From contig JAHJLV010000027.1 in the NCBI GenBank assembly GCA_018821535.1, positions 1 through 64,000 of the forward strand: a DNA stretch of 64,000 nucleotides, written 5' to 3'. Both the position numbers and the translations under genes were made by a program. Shown piece by piece: positions 27,855 through 36,403 of the stretch. The stretch comes from Pseudomonadota bacterium (GTDB lineage Bacteria; Desulfobacterota; Desulfobacteria; Desulfobacterales; Desulfobacteraceae). The notes beneath the pieces are model-generated. The model was given only the letters and a program-made list of their open reading frames with translations, searched no databases and was not told the origin of the DNA. The first letter of the stretch is position 1. Each line of letters opens with the position of its first letter.

Positions 27855-28559
27855 TTAAGTGGTGGGATAGCCAAGCCGTTCCCATGCAGGGCCCCTTAAA
27901 TTGACCTTGTATCCTAAATCCCCCTTCTGAACGGGTATCGTCCGGGTAAATTGAATGGCACCCACAGGGCAGACTGCCACACACGCCTGCTTCCCATCAG
28001 GCCCTCCGCCTTTTTGATCCCAATGATATGGCGTATTGGCACACAGGTCGCATTTTCGGGCTTTCAATTCACTTTCATACCGATCATCTGCCGCCACTAT
28101 CGGCCTGCTGGGAGTATAGGGACATGCCTCAACACAGGTACCACAGCCCACACACTTTGAGGCATCCACCATTCTGACATTTCCAAAATCCGCATTAACG
28201 GTTAACGCGTTTTCAGGACACTGCTCAACACAGATAGGATCAACACATTGCCGGCACTGTTCTATGGTCAGATCACCCGGAAATGCACCAAAGGGATTTT
28301 GAACCACCTGAATTCGTGAAAGAGAAAGACTTTCTATCCCCTCGTGAACCAGGGAGCAGGCCAACATGCAGGTGACACACCCCTGGCATTTTTTGATATC
28401 CACCAGAATATACCCATCTGAAGGTGGATATTTTGTTACCGACCCGGCAATGGCAAAGGGACTGTTGACCCCTGCAACCAGAATGACGGTTCCGGCAACC
28501 TTTAAAAAATCCCGTCTACTCACCGTCCGGGGCGGACGCTCTTTTTTGGAAAAAGCCAT
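27855..28559 (-). CDS. Tat-type polyferredoxin (4Fe-4S), partner of the AOR-family enzyme
   Basis: About 234 residues with a twin-arginine signal SRRDFLKVAG followed by a hydrophobic stretch. Four cysteine groups support up to four 4Fe-4S clusters: CQGCVTCMLAC, CRQCVDPICVEQCP, CVGCGTCVEACP and CDLCANTPYHW with a later CVAVCP. This is the DmsB/HybA/YdhY layout. GAGGTG precedes the ATG at 28559. It begins the transcription unit that continues into the AOR-type gene. A Tat signal on the partner of an oxidoreductase that itself has no signal is odd: either the two are co-exported as a complex, or the ferredoxin is membrane-anchored and faces the cytoplasm. Confidence 0.88.
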   Translation of the reverse strand: MAFSKKERPPRTVSRRDFLKVAGTVILVAGVNSPFAIAGSVTKYPPSDGYILVDIKKCQGCVTCMLACSLVHEGIESLSLSRIQVVQNPFGAFPGDLTIEQCRQCVDPICVEQCPENALTVNADFGNVRMVDASKCVGCGTCVEACPYTPSRPIVAADDRYESELKARKCDLCANTPYHWDQKGGGPDGKQACVAVCPVGAIQFTRTIPVQKGDLGYKVNLRGPAWERLGYPTT

Positions 28560-28594
28560 CAATTCACCTCGTGATGTTGAAAAAATGATTAGAA

Positions 28595-28636
28595 AAAAGT
28601 CGGACGACCAAGGATTAAAATGGTCATCCGACTTTT
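28595..28636 (-). terminator. Hairpin between the lipoprotein gene and the ferredoxin-AOR unit
   Basis: AAAAGTCGGACGACCA (28595-28610) pairs with TGGTCATCCGACTTTT (28621-28636); the single mismatch is a G-U pair in minus-strand RNA. It ends or attenuates transcription coming from the lipoprotein gene before the ferredoxin gene. Confidence 0.85.
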
Positions 28637-28664
28637 AAAAAACGCCGATATCTCTTCAAGCTTT

Positions 28665-29255
28665 CTATAGTTCAACCTTCAAAGCCATTGCCATTTTGGT
28701 GAGTATTTCAATTGGGGGCTGACCCGGAACACTGGTGGTAAAAACATAAATAACCTTGCCATTTTTATAGGCAGAAACACAGGCAGTATAAAGCATAACA
28801 GAACCCTGATATTTCCATTTTATCACGCTTGAATTGGCATCCATACCCGTCTCCAGTTTCACCATTTTGCTCTCAACAAGCTGGAAACGCTCTGAAGCAG
28901 GATAGTCTTTCTTGAAATCTGAAACGATCTGTGCCCCGATGTCCTTCAGGGCGACCCCCGCAGGAATGTCCTTAACCTTGATGGACAGGGTTGGCACTTT
29001 TTGAGCACCTTCTCTATACAGAACCTCATTCTCCCTGAGTTCATTTACAACAGAAAAAGTCTCGGCATGATATTTAATCGAAAACCCAAGCGTTTTATCT
29101 TCATAATACCCAGGCGTGGATATGATTGCGGATTCGGCGACAGCAGCTTTAGCATCTCCTTTGACCGGGGTTGCCCCCTGTTGCACACATCCTGTTAAAA
29201 ACACCAAGCAAATCATGACCAGCGAAACTCCCCAATTGCAAATCATTTTCCTCAT
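28665..29255 (-). CDS. Lipoprotein of unknown function, about 196 residues
   Basis: The signal peptide ends in the lipobox FLTGC, giving a lipid-anchored Cys near residue 23. The mature part contains YYEDKTLGFSIKYHAETF, a beginning seen in PsbP/MOG1-like folded lipoproteins, and no enzyme motif. GGGGGAGATC precedes the ATG. It has its own sigma-54 type promoter and shares the palindrome at 29416-29470 with the divergent binding-protein gene, so it belongs to the same regulon. Its job there, perhaps substrate binding or envelope support, is unknown. Confidence 0.8.
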   Translation of the reverse strand: MRKMICNWGVSLVMICLVFLTGCVQQGATPVKGDAKAAVAESAIISTPGYYEDKTLGFSIKYHAETFSVVNELRENEVLYREGAQKVPTLSIKVKDIPAGVALKDIGAQIVSDFKKDYPASERFQLVESKMVKLETGMDANSSVIKWKYQGSVMLYTACVSAYKNGKVIYVFTTSVPGQPPIEILTKMAMALKVEL

Positions 29256-29338
29256 GATAAGATCTCCCCCTAAAAAAATACGTTAAAGTTTTACATACAT
29301 ACCATCTTCCAATTTGAAACAATATTTTCTAATACTGT

Positions 29339-29354
29339 TTCAAATATCATGCCA
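29339..29354 (-). promoter_or_regulatory. Sigma-54 type promoter for the lipoprotein gene
   Basis: TGGCATGATATTTGAA on the minus strand, with A instead of C after TTG, about 85 bases before the start at 29255. Confidence 0.55.
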
Positions 29355-29415
29355 ATATTTTTTTTGAAGAAATCTCAACTATTCAGTGAGTTATAATTTC
29401 AACTGATTGGTCAAG

Positions 29416-29470
29416 TTCGGCAAATTTGCTAAATATAAAAATTAATTTGATATTTAGCAAATTTGCCGAA
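29416..29470. promoter_or_regulatory. Long perfect palindrome between divergent promoters, candidate activator site (U5)
   Basis: The arms 29416-29436 and 29450-29470 are perfect 21-base inverted repeats. The pairing continues inward with one mismatch to AAATATAAAA/TTTGATATTT. ATTTGATATTT occurs exactly at 29446-29456. The centre is about 90 bases from each of the two divergent sigma-54 elements, the usual geometry of an enhancer. Confidence 0.7.
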
Positions 29471-29524
29471 TGAGCGTTTCTGAAAATGATCACACAGCGC
29501 CTCTCCGCCCCCCACGAATTACCA

Positions 29525-29540
29525 TGGCACTCTTTTTGCT
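29525..29540 (+). promoter_or_regulatory. Sigma-54 promoter for the binding-protein gene
   Basis: TGGCACTCTTTTTGCT matches the consensus at all conserved positions, with the -12 GC. The transcription start near 29552 leaves a leader of about 64 bases before the ATG at 29616. Confidence 0.8.
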
Positions 29541-29615
29541 TTTTTTAATATACTATATAATTGAGACGATCTTCCTCTCAATCAAATCTAAAAAAATTTT
29601 TAAGGAGAAATCCAC

Positions 29616-30623
29616 ATGAAAAAATTGCCATTTACCTTTTGTCTTATCATGCTGGTATCATTATTCGTATTTTCAGAAAATGCCATAGCTGGTAAAAAAG
29701 TAGTGGTTTTTTCTGCTTCCAGCAAAGCGCGGGCCAGTCAGGAGGTAGGCTACACCGAGATTTACAGTGGTATTAACGAAGGCTTTGCTCCGACGATTGG
29801 CGATATTACCTTAGAATATCAATGGCTTGAAATCGGAGCTCTTGCAGATGCCACGGCAAAAGAGGCTGCCGGAAAACTTGCCATCGCCCAGATCAAAGCG
29901 GTCAACCCGGATCTGGTCATCATCATTGGAGATGACAATCTTAGGTATGTCGGTCAGAATATAAAGGATATTCCTGTTGTGTTTGCATGGCTATTCTCCC
30001 CCATCGAAAGCTACAAAGGATTGCCCCAGAAAAACATTACCGGCATCATTCAAAAATTTTACACCATGGATGCCTGGGCACTCGCCCGAGAAATACTTGG
30101 AGCCAAAACCGTTTCCATGGTCAGTTCTGAAAACGACTTCATGATCAAGGCAAAAGAAACCATTCTTGCAAACGTTGATCCCATTGAAGCCGGAATCGGC
30201 ATTCGATTTAAAGAAATGTATCTGGTCAAAACCTTCGAAGAATGGAAACAGGCCATCAACACCACTACTGAAGACTTTATCTATTTGGGCGATACCAGCC
30301 GGATTTTGAAAGACGGCAAAGAAATGAGCCGGACTGAAATTGTTTCATGGACAATGGCCAACGCCAAAAAGCCGGTGGTGGCATCGGCAGAATACGATGT
30401 GGCAGACGGGGCATTATTTTCCATAGTGACTTCCAACAAGACTTCTGGCAATAATGCTGCTAAAATTGCAATGGAAATACTGATAGATGGCACTTCTCCC
30501 GAGAATATCCCATATATGACCAATGCAAAAGGACGACTGGCAATTAATTCAATAACAGCCCAGAAATTAAACATTGAAATCCCCTATCGCGTGCTATCCT
30601 TGGCTGAAAAAATTTACGAATAA
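29616..30623 (+). CDS. Periplasmic ABC substrate-binding protein (TrpX/YtmI-like family)
   Basis: 335 residues with a clear signal peptide (FCLIMLVSLFVFSENAIA) and AAGGAG before the ATG. The mature part (KKVVVFSASSKARASQEVGYTEIYSGI, NPDLVIIIGDDNLRYVGQNIKDIPVVFAW, KKPVVASAEYDVADGALFSIVTS) fits the ABC_sub_bind family related to periplasmic binding protein type 1 folds. No permease or ATPase gene adjoins it, so it may feed a distant transporter or present ligand to a sensor. It is a single-gene unit ended by the hairpin at 30629. Confidence 0.85.
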   Translation: MKKLPFTFCLIMLVSLFVFSENAIAGKKVVVFSASSKARASQEVGYTEIYSGINEGFAPTIGDITLEYQWLEIGALADATAKEAAGKLAIAQIKAVNPDLVIIIGDDNLRYVGQNIKDIPVVFAWLFSPIESYKGLPQKNITGIIQKFYTMDAWALAREILGAKTVSMVSSENDFMIKAKETILANVDPIEAGIGIRFKEMYLVKTFEEWKQAINTTTEDFIYLGDTSRILKDGKEMSRTEIVSWTMANAKKPVVASAEYDVADGALFSIVTSNKTSGNNAAKIAMEILIDGTSPENIPYMTNAKGRLAINSITAQKLNIEIPYRVLSLAEKIYE

Positions 30624-30628
30624 ATACA

Positions 30629-30662
30629 AAAAGAGGTCCTGAATTCTTTCAGGACCTCTTTT
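30629..30662. terminator. Bidirectional terminator between convergent genes
   Basis: AAAAGAGGTCCTGAA and TTCAGGACCTCTTTT form a perfect 15-base stem with a short loop, with T-runs usable in both directions, between the binding-protein gene and fdhD. Confidence 0.92.
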
Positions 30663-30667
30663 AATTA

Positions 30668-31468
30668 CTACTGAACTCTTTGGTGACCCGAAAAGACATA
30701 CAGTCCATTTTTTCCATCCGCACAGACCAGTGTTATATTAAGACGTTGGGATAATTTCACTGCAAGAGCTGTCGGACGAGAGAGGGCTGCAATAATGGGA
30801 ATTTTTGCCCGTGCTGCCTTCTGAACCAATTCGTAACTGATCCTGGACGACATAATCAACAATGCAGCCTCATGAAGCCTTTTATCCAGAAAAAGTTTTC
30901 CTACCACTTTATCAAGAGCATTATGCCTTCCCACATCTTCACCAGATGCAAGAAAATTTCCTTCACAACCGAACAAAACCGCACCATGGGAAGCACGGGT
31001 TCTATCTCTCAACGGCTGATGTGATGACAGTTGCGAAAGCTCAGATCGAATCAGATGCGAAGACATACTAACAGGGCTGACTACTTTAGAAATATGCGAC
31101 ACCATATCTTCAATCAACGCTTTACCACAGATCCCGCAACTGGTCTGACTGGTATATCCCTGCCTTAGCAGCAGGGTCTGCACCTTCTTCTTTCGTTCAG
31201 GAGTGACAGTAACCGTCACCACATTCACATCATCCTCACAATACGCTATACCACCGAAGTCATCGAGGGAATCCACTAAGCCTTCCCCAAGACAAAAACC
31301 CGCTGCATGCGCTATTTCATTGCCAGATGTCCGCATGATCACCGCATATGGGTTTCCCTGAACACGAATAGAGAGGGGTTCTTCTCCGATTAATTCAAGC
31401 AGACTCTCTTGTGTCTTTTTTTCTCTAATCCAGAGCGTTTGATGTGGCTGGCCTTCATTCATAATCAT
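30668..31468 (-). CDS. fdhD: FdhD, sulfur carrier for formate dehydrogenase
   Basis: 266 residues of the FdhD family, which passes sulfur from IscS to the bis-pterin cofactor of formate dehydrogenases. TSCGICGKALIEDM carries the two catalytic cysteines. GFCLGEGLV near the start and GEDVGRHNALDKVVGK, with SRISYELVQKAARAKIPIIAALSRPTALAV, are family hallmarks. The start at 31468 has no clear ribosome site. It is the last gene of the long minus-strand operon, 54 bases after the ligase gene. No formate dehydrogenase is in the window; the AOR-type enzyme nearby also uses a bis-pterin cofactor, but FdhD dependence of that family is not established. Confidence 0.93.
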   Translation of the reverse strand: MIMNEGQPHQTLWIREKKTQESLLELIGEEPLSIRVQGNPYAVIMRTSGNEIAHAAGFCLGEGLVDSLDDFGGIAYCEDDVNVVTVTVTPERKKKVQTLLLRQGYTSQTSCGICGKALIEDMVSHISKVVSPVSMSSHLIRSELSQLSSHQPLRDRTRASHGAVLFGCEGNFLASGEDVGRHNALDKVVGKLFLDKRLHEAALLIMSSRISYELVQKAARAKIPIIAALSRPTALAVKLSQRLNITLVCADGKNGLYVFSGHQRVQ

Positions 31469-31522
31469 TATTCTTTTTTGCGCCGGATCGAAGCATTAAC
31501 ACAAAACAACAAATCTTTTCGC

Positions 31523-33187
31523 TTATTTTTTTTCAAATTTGGCTGCTTCCTCATCCCTTAATATTTTCCTAAGAATTTTCCCCACGGCCGATGTGGGCAG
31601 TGCTGATCGGAACTCCACCATCTTGGGAGCCTTATAGGCTGCCAGCTTCTGTCTGCAAAAATCAATGATTTCTTTTTCCGTTGCAGTTTCACCCGCCTTT
31701 AATACGACAAAAGCCTTTACGGTTTCGCCGCGGTATTCATCCTTTATCCCCACAGTCACAGCATCAGCGATTTTGGGATTCTGATAAAGCACCTCATCAA
31801 CATCCCTTGGATAAATATTATACCCTCCGGCAATGATCATGTCTTTTTTACGATCCACGATATAAAGATACCCGTCTTCATCCATCCGTGCAATGTCACC
31901 GGTATAAAGCCATCCATCTTTAAGCTCTTCTGCTGTTTTTTCCGGATTATTCCAGTACTCTTTCATCACCAGTGGTCCTTTTATGACCAGCTCCCCCGGT
32001 TCTCCCAAAGGCACTTCTGTGGTGGCCGTTTCCAGGTCCATCAATTTTACATCCATCCCTGGAAAAGGGATACCGATGGAACCCACTTTCTTCAGCCCCA
32101 GACTAGGGTTGCCTGCCCCCATGGAAGTGGTTTCACTCATTCCCCACCCTTCACTGATAACAAATCCAATGTTCTGGGCCTGTTCAATCATTTCTGTTGG
32201 GATTGGTGCCCCGCCTGAATTGAGCAGGTTTATTTTTTTCCCCAGATCCATCGCTTTGGCTTTGGGATGATTGATGACCGCATTTATCATGGTGGGAACC
32301 GCCGGGAAAAATGTGATTTTATCCAATGACGCGATCAAATCCATGATCTGATCAATTTCAAACCGGGGCACCAGGATCATGGTGGCGCAATTGACCATGG
32401 ACCAGTTCAGACTCAGAATATTGCCGTACACATGAAAAAAGGGCAATGCACAAAGCACATTGCGTTTTTCAATAGGCGCATACTGGATGGTTCCAGACCC
32501 CCAGTGAGTTGCTAAATATGAGGCTGCAATAATATTGGCATGAGTGAGCACCGCCCCTTTGGGAATCCCGGTAGTTCCACCGGTGAACTGAATCAAGGCC
32601 GGGTCTTCCTGGCGGATGTCTGCCCTTATCACCTTTGGATCTTTGCAATTTTCCAGCAGGGTGGAAAAATGGTGCCAATCTTCGGGCAGCTGCATGCTTT
32701 CCGGCGTACTTTTTTCCCCTCCCATGGAATCAAACACAGAGGCAGCGATCACCCGTGGAATATCAACGGCTTTGCAAACCTCTTTTATCACGGGAACACC
32801 CATGTCAAATGTCACAAAGGTGCCAACCTGAGTTAGCCGGACAAGAGCCGTCAGCTCGTCTGCCGTGTAGAGGGGATTAAAATTCACCACGATTGCCCCA
32901 AGGGTCAGCGCAGCATAGTAGGTAATGATATATTCGGGCATATTGGGAAGATGAATTCCCACCCGATCTCCTTTTTTCACACCCATCTGATCCAGAACCG
33001 TTGCCATGGCGATCACCTTCCCTCTCAATTCCCAGAAGGTAATTTCCTTGCCAAAATAGCTGATGGCTGCCTTGTCTGGAAAGGCATTGGCCGGAATACC
33101 GACCAGGTGGTGGACCGGAATACGGGGAAACCGGTACTCGCTTAAAACACTGTGATCATAATGCTGATGCCATATTCGCTCTTCCAT
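31523..33187 (-). CDS. Acyl-CoA synthetase (AMP-forming), long/medium-chain type
   Basis: 554 residues of the ANL superfamily; activates a carboxylic acid to its CoA thioester using ATP. The P-loop-like block is IQFTGGTTGIPKGAVLTH, followed by SEGWGMSETTS, GWLYTGDIARMDEDGYLYIVDRKKDMII with the hinge, and PTSAVGKILRKILRDE with the adenylation Lys. GGCGGAGAAAA lies before the ATG at 33187; an open extension upstream is unlikely to be translated. It follows the thiolase gene by 72 bases. The product of the ABC importer of the same operon is the natural candidate substrate. Confidence 0.93.
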   Translation of the reverse strand: MEERIWHQHYDHSVLSEYRFPRIPVHHLVGIPANAFPDKAAISYFGKEITFWELRGKVIAMATVLDQMGVKKGDRVGIHLPNMPEYIITYYAALTLGAIVVNFNPLYTADELTALVRLTQVGTFVTFDMGVPVIKEVCKAVDIPRVIAASVFDSMGGEKSTPESMQLPEDWHHFSTLLENCKDPKVIRADIRQEDPALIQFTGGTTGIPKGAVLTHANIIAASYLATHWGSGTIQYAPIEKRNVLCALPFFHVYGNILSLNWSMVNCATMILVPRFEIDQIMDLIASLDKITFFPAVPTMINAVINHPKAKAMDLGKKINLLNSGGAPIPTEMIEQAQNIGFVISEGWGMSETTSMGAGNPSLGLKKVGSIGIPFPGMDVKLMDLETATTEVPLGEPGELVIKGPLVMKEYWNNPEKTAEELKDGWLYTGDIARMDEDGYLYIVDRKKDMIIAGGYNIYPRDVDEVLYQNPKIADAVTVGIKDEYRGETVKAFVVLKAGETATEKEIIDFCRQKLAAYKAPKMVEFRSALPTSAVGKILRKILRDEEAAKFEKK

Positions 33188-33259
33188 TTTTCTCCGCCTT
33201 CTACTGTCCCGGAAGATCACCCTCCCGAGACAAGTTTTCTATGGGTTATTCAAACCGAT

Positions 33260-34438
33260 TCACACCTTTTCAATCAACACACCCACGCCATTGCCAAAAC
33301 CACCGCACAGGGTGGCGATACCGTATTTTTCATTGGGGAAATCAGTTTTCATGACATTGATAAGGGTTACGATCAGTCGGGCTCCGGATTCACCAAGGGG
33401 ATGTCCCAGCGCCAGCGCCCCGCCCCATGTGTTCACCCTATCAAAGGGTGCATTGGCTTTATCAATCCCGGTTTGTCTGATACATGCAAGTGCCTGGGAT
33501 GCAAAGGCTTCATTGATTTCATAGGTACCGATGTCTGCCGGGGTCAGACCGGTTTTCTCAAAGATCTTCTTGATTGCCAGCTCCGGTCCCATTCCCATAA
33601 CCGTAGGATCATTTCCCACCTGGGTGCCGAATGCGTATTTGTATGTGTATGAAAGTCCCAGCTCATCTGCTTTTTCACGGCTGGCCAGCAGCAGACCTGC
33701 TGCTCCAACAGTCAGCGGAGAAGATGTGGCAGCAGTGACTCTTCCTTCTCCCTTGAACGGAGTTTTCATGGCTGCCATCTTTTCAGGCTCAAGGGTTTCC
33801 CGGATCCACTGATCCCGGTCGACGAGAAACTCTTTATCACCATCTTTTCCCATGATGGGCACGATTTCTTTTTTGAATTTACCTGCCTGGGTGGCGGCAA
33901 ACGCTTTTTTATGGGAGTAAATGGCCATATTTTCCATATCCGCTCTGGAAATATCGTAGAGGGCAGCCACTTTTTCAGCGGTATAGCCCATGGGTATTTC
34001 AAAGGGGCTGTAGCGATCCCACAACTCATCCGGAATAACCATTCCTGATCCCATGGCCACTTTTTCCATATCCTCAGCTCCGCCGGCAATGACGAAATCC
34101 GCTTCACCTACCATGATGGCACGCGCCGCATCCATAAAGGCAATCATGCCGGATGGGCACTGATTTTGAACGGTCTGTGACGGAACGGTGTCTGGCAGAC
34201 CATTGACCAGCCAGGCAATCCGGCCGATATCATTTTGCAGCCCGGACGGGTTGGCGGTTCCAATAATGACCACATCAATATCTTCGGGTTTGACTTTGGG
34301 ATTTCTTTCAAAAAGGGCTTTATACACCGCACCGATGGTCTGGTGGGGGGTCACTTCCTTGAACCATCCTTTTTCAGCATGGGCTCTTGCATTGGCGGTT
34401 CGGACGCCGTCTATAATAACACATTCCTTCATTTCCAT
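33260..34438 (-). CDS. Thiolase (acetyl-CoA C-acyltransferase) 2
   Basis: 392 residues. Cys94 in QNQCPSGMIAF is the nucleophile, LALGHPLGESGAR holds the active-site His, and TLCGGFGNGVGVLIEKV contains the second Cys. AGGAG lies nine bases before the ATG at 34438; an in-frame extension into the previous gene is less likely. It is separated by four bases from the enoyl-CoA hydratase gene. It completes a beta-oxidation round with the hydratase and 3-hydroxyacyl-CoA dehydrogenase encoded just upstream. Confidence 0.93.
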   Translation of the reverse strand: MEMKECVIIDGVRTANARAHAEKGWFKEVTPHQTIGAVYKALFERNPKVKPEDIDVVIIGTANPSGLQNDIGRIAWLVNGLPDTVPSQTVQNQCPSGMIAFMDAARAIMVGEADFVIAGGAEDMEKVAMGSGMVIPDELWDRYSPFEIPMGYTAEKVAALYDISRADMENMAIYSHKKAFAATQAGKFKKEIVPIMGKDGDKEFLVDRDQWIRETLEPEKMAAMKTPFKGEGRVTAATSSPLTVGAAGLLLASREKADELGLSYTYKYAFGTQVGNDPTVMGMGPELAIKKIFEKTGLTPADIGTYEINEAFASQALACIRQTGIDKANAPFDRVNTWGGALALGHPLGESGARLIVTLINVMKTDFPNEKYGIATLCGGFGNGVGVLIEKV

Positions 34439-34442
34439 TGTA

Positions 34443-35231
34443 TTATTCTCCTTTAAATTTGGGGATTCGTTTTTCAAAAAACGCCCTAAATCCTTCCTGA
34501 CAATCCTTAGAGCTCCCTACGATTGCAGAATGGCGGCCTTCAGCCTCCCAACCCTTGTCCAACCCTTCGTATTCACCGGTGGACAATGCGTCCAGGACGC
34601 CGGCAACTGCCAGCGGGGGACGGATTGCCAGTTTTTCAGCCAGCGCCAGGGCATCGGCCATCAGATTTTCCGGTGTTGAAATCTGGTTGATCAGTCCGAT
34701 TTCCAGTGCTTTTGCTGCATCAATGCGTTTGCTGAAAAGCATCATATCCAGCGCGCAGCTTTTGCCAACAATCCGGGCAAGATTCTGGGTGCCGCCCCAT
34801 CCGGGAATAATGCCCAGATTAAGTTCAGTAAGCCCAATTTTATTTTTAACATGTTCTGCCATAATCCTGAAATGACAGCACATGGCAAGTTCAAGTCCTC
34901 CGCCCAGGGCAACCCCATTAATCGCTGCAATTACCGGTTTTTTAAACCGATCAATCCGTTTCCACAGGTCACGACCTATTCTACCAATCTCTGCACCATT
35001 GACAGCATCACTCACATCAAATCCGGCTGAAAAGCATTTTCCGGCACCGGTGAGAATCACCACCCGAACATCTTTATCCGTTTCAATTGCGTCAATGACC
35101 GCCTCAAATTGAGTCATGGTCTCAAGGTTCCAGGCATTTGCCGGGGGATGATCTATGGTAATCGTGGCAATATATTCATTTTTGTCCACATGGATATTTT
35201 CAAGGCGTTTAGGCAAGTTTATATCCCCCAT
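34443..35231 (-). CDS. Enoyl-CoA hydratase/isomerase
   Basis: 262 residues of the crotonase family. FSAGFDVSD and AINGVALGGGLELAMCCHFRI form the oxyanion hole and CoA site, and LGIIPGWGGTQNLARIVG carries the region of the first and second catalytic acids. It hydrates 2-enoyl-CoA to 3-hydroxyacyl-CoA. The start overlaps the end of the 3-hydroxyacyl-CoA dehydrogenase reading frame by 23 bases, so its translation may depend on ribosomes reaching that frame. Confidence 0.92.
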   Translation of the reverse strand: MGDINLPKRLENIHVDKNEYIATITIDHPPANAWNLETMTQFEAVIDAIETDKDVRVVILTGAGKCFSAGFDVSDAVNGAEIGRIGRDLWKRIDRFKKPVIAAINGVALGGGLELAMCCHFRIMAEHVKNKIGLTELNLGIIPGWGGTQNLARIVGKSCALDMMLFSKRIDAAKALEIGLINQISTPENLMADALALAEKLAIRPPLAVAGVLDALSTGEYEGLDKGWEAEGRHSAIVGSSKDCQEGFRAFFEKRIPKFKGE

Positions 35232-36365
35232 TTTTAATCATGGCAGTGGGTTTAAAAATTTCTTTTTTGAACCGTTTTGCCAGATTTTCCAGACGACTGG
35301 TCAAATCCTCTGGAGTTGTGTTCTGCATCAGAGCAACCGGACCAAAGGGACTGCCAGTCGCATTAACAACAGCCAGATCAATATCTTCCAGGGCACATGC
35401 CCCCAGAGCAACAATCTTGGTGGCTTCATTCATATTGACCGCCACCATATCCATGGGGTCAAATTGGTCAGAGGCTTTATTAATGTCAATGGCAGGACGA
35501 CCATTTGACCAATCAAAAATACCTTTACCGGTTTTTTTGCCCAAATGACCTGCTTCACCTTTTTGCTTAAAAACGGACCAAACTTAAAATCCGGGTGGAT
35601 AGCTTTTGCATAATATTCATTCCCGTGAAATGCCACATCCAGTCCTGCAAAATCCATGGTTTCATATGGTCCCATGGGAGAGCCCATTTTTCTGAAAACC
35701 GCATCTACCTCTTCGGGCTCAAAGGTTTTTTCATCCAAAAGGCAATTCAAGAGAACACCGCTGGGTGCCTGGACCCGATTCACAATAAATCCTGGAACAT
35801 CCTTTTGGACCTTGACCGGGATTTTATTGTTTTTCACAACAAAATCATACCCAATCTGAAGAGTCTCGTCTGATGTTTTATCTCCCCGGATCACCTCCAC
35901 CAGTTTCATGATGACTGCCGGGTTAAAATAATGCAGTCCCAGAACTTTTTCAGGCCGATTGGTCACTGCCGCAATCTGGGAGATGCTCATCGTAGAGGTG
36001 TTGGATGCAAAAATGGTGTGGGCCGGGGCGGCCTGATCCATTACCTGAAACGTCTCTTTTTTCAGGGTCATGATTTCGGGAATGGCTTCAATGACCAGAT
36101 CCGCGTTACTCACAGACTCGGCCAGATCAACACAGGGAACCAGCATGCCGGCCCTGGCATTTTCCAGGATTGCGGCCGGGACTCGCCCCTTGGCAACAAG
36201 TTTTTCCAGACTATCATAGATACGTTTCACCCCACGATCCAAAAATTCCTGGGTCACATCCCTGAGATAAACCTTGTAGCCTGCCATCAAGGCGGTTTCT
36301 GCTATTCCATGTCCCATGTCACCGGCGCCGATGACTGCGATGATTTTAATGTCGTTTATTTCCAT
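35209..36365 (-). pseudogene. 3-hydroxyacyl-CoA dehydrogenase, interrupted by a one-base frameshift
   Basis: The intact protein would have about 385 residues: NAD domain with IAVIGAGDMGHGIAE, the catalytic HYFNP segment (GLHYFNPAVIMKLVEVI), then the C-terminal helical domain. AAGGAG precedes the ATG at 36365. The frame fails in a run of five A on the minus strand (plus 35560-35564): before it the protein reads GPFLSKK, and the expected continuation EAGHLGKKTGKGIFDW is in the -1 frame and runs to 35209. One A appears to be missing. Read straight, the product ends at 35430 after 54 wrong residues. Either the gene is broken, or this is an assembly or sequencing error in a homopolymer. The rest is fully conserved, which favours recent damage or error. 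Confidence 0.85.
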
Positions 36366-36403
36366 AATTTTTATCTCCTTAAATTTAAAATATTAAAATA
36401 CTG

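Noticed and set aside
35540..35600. Programmed -1 frameshifting in the 3-hydroxyacyl-CoA dehydrogenase
   Set aside because: The slip string lacks the classic A AAA AAG context (it is preceded by C), no stimulatory structure is obvious, and such control is unknown for this enzyme; a lost base is simpler.
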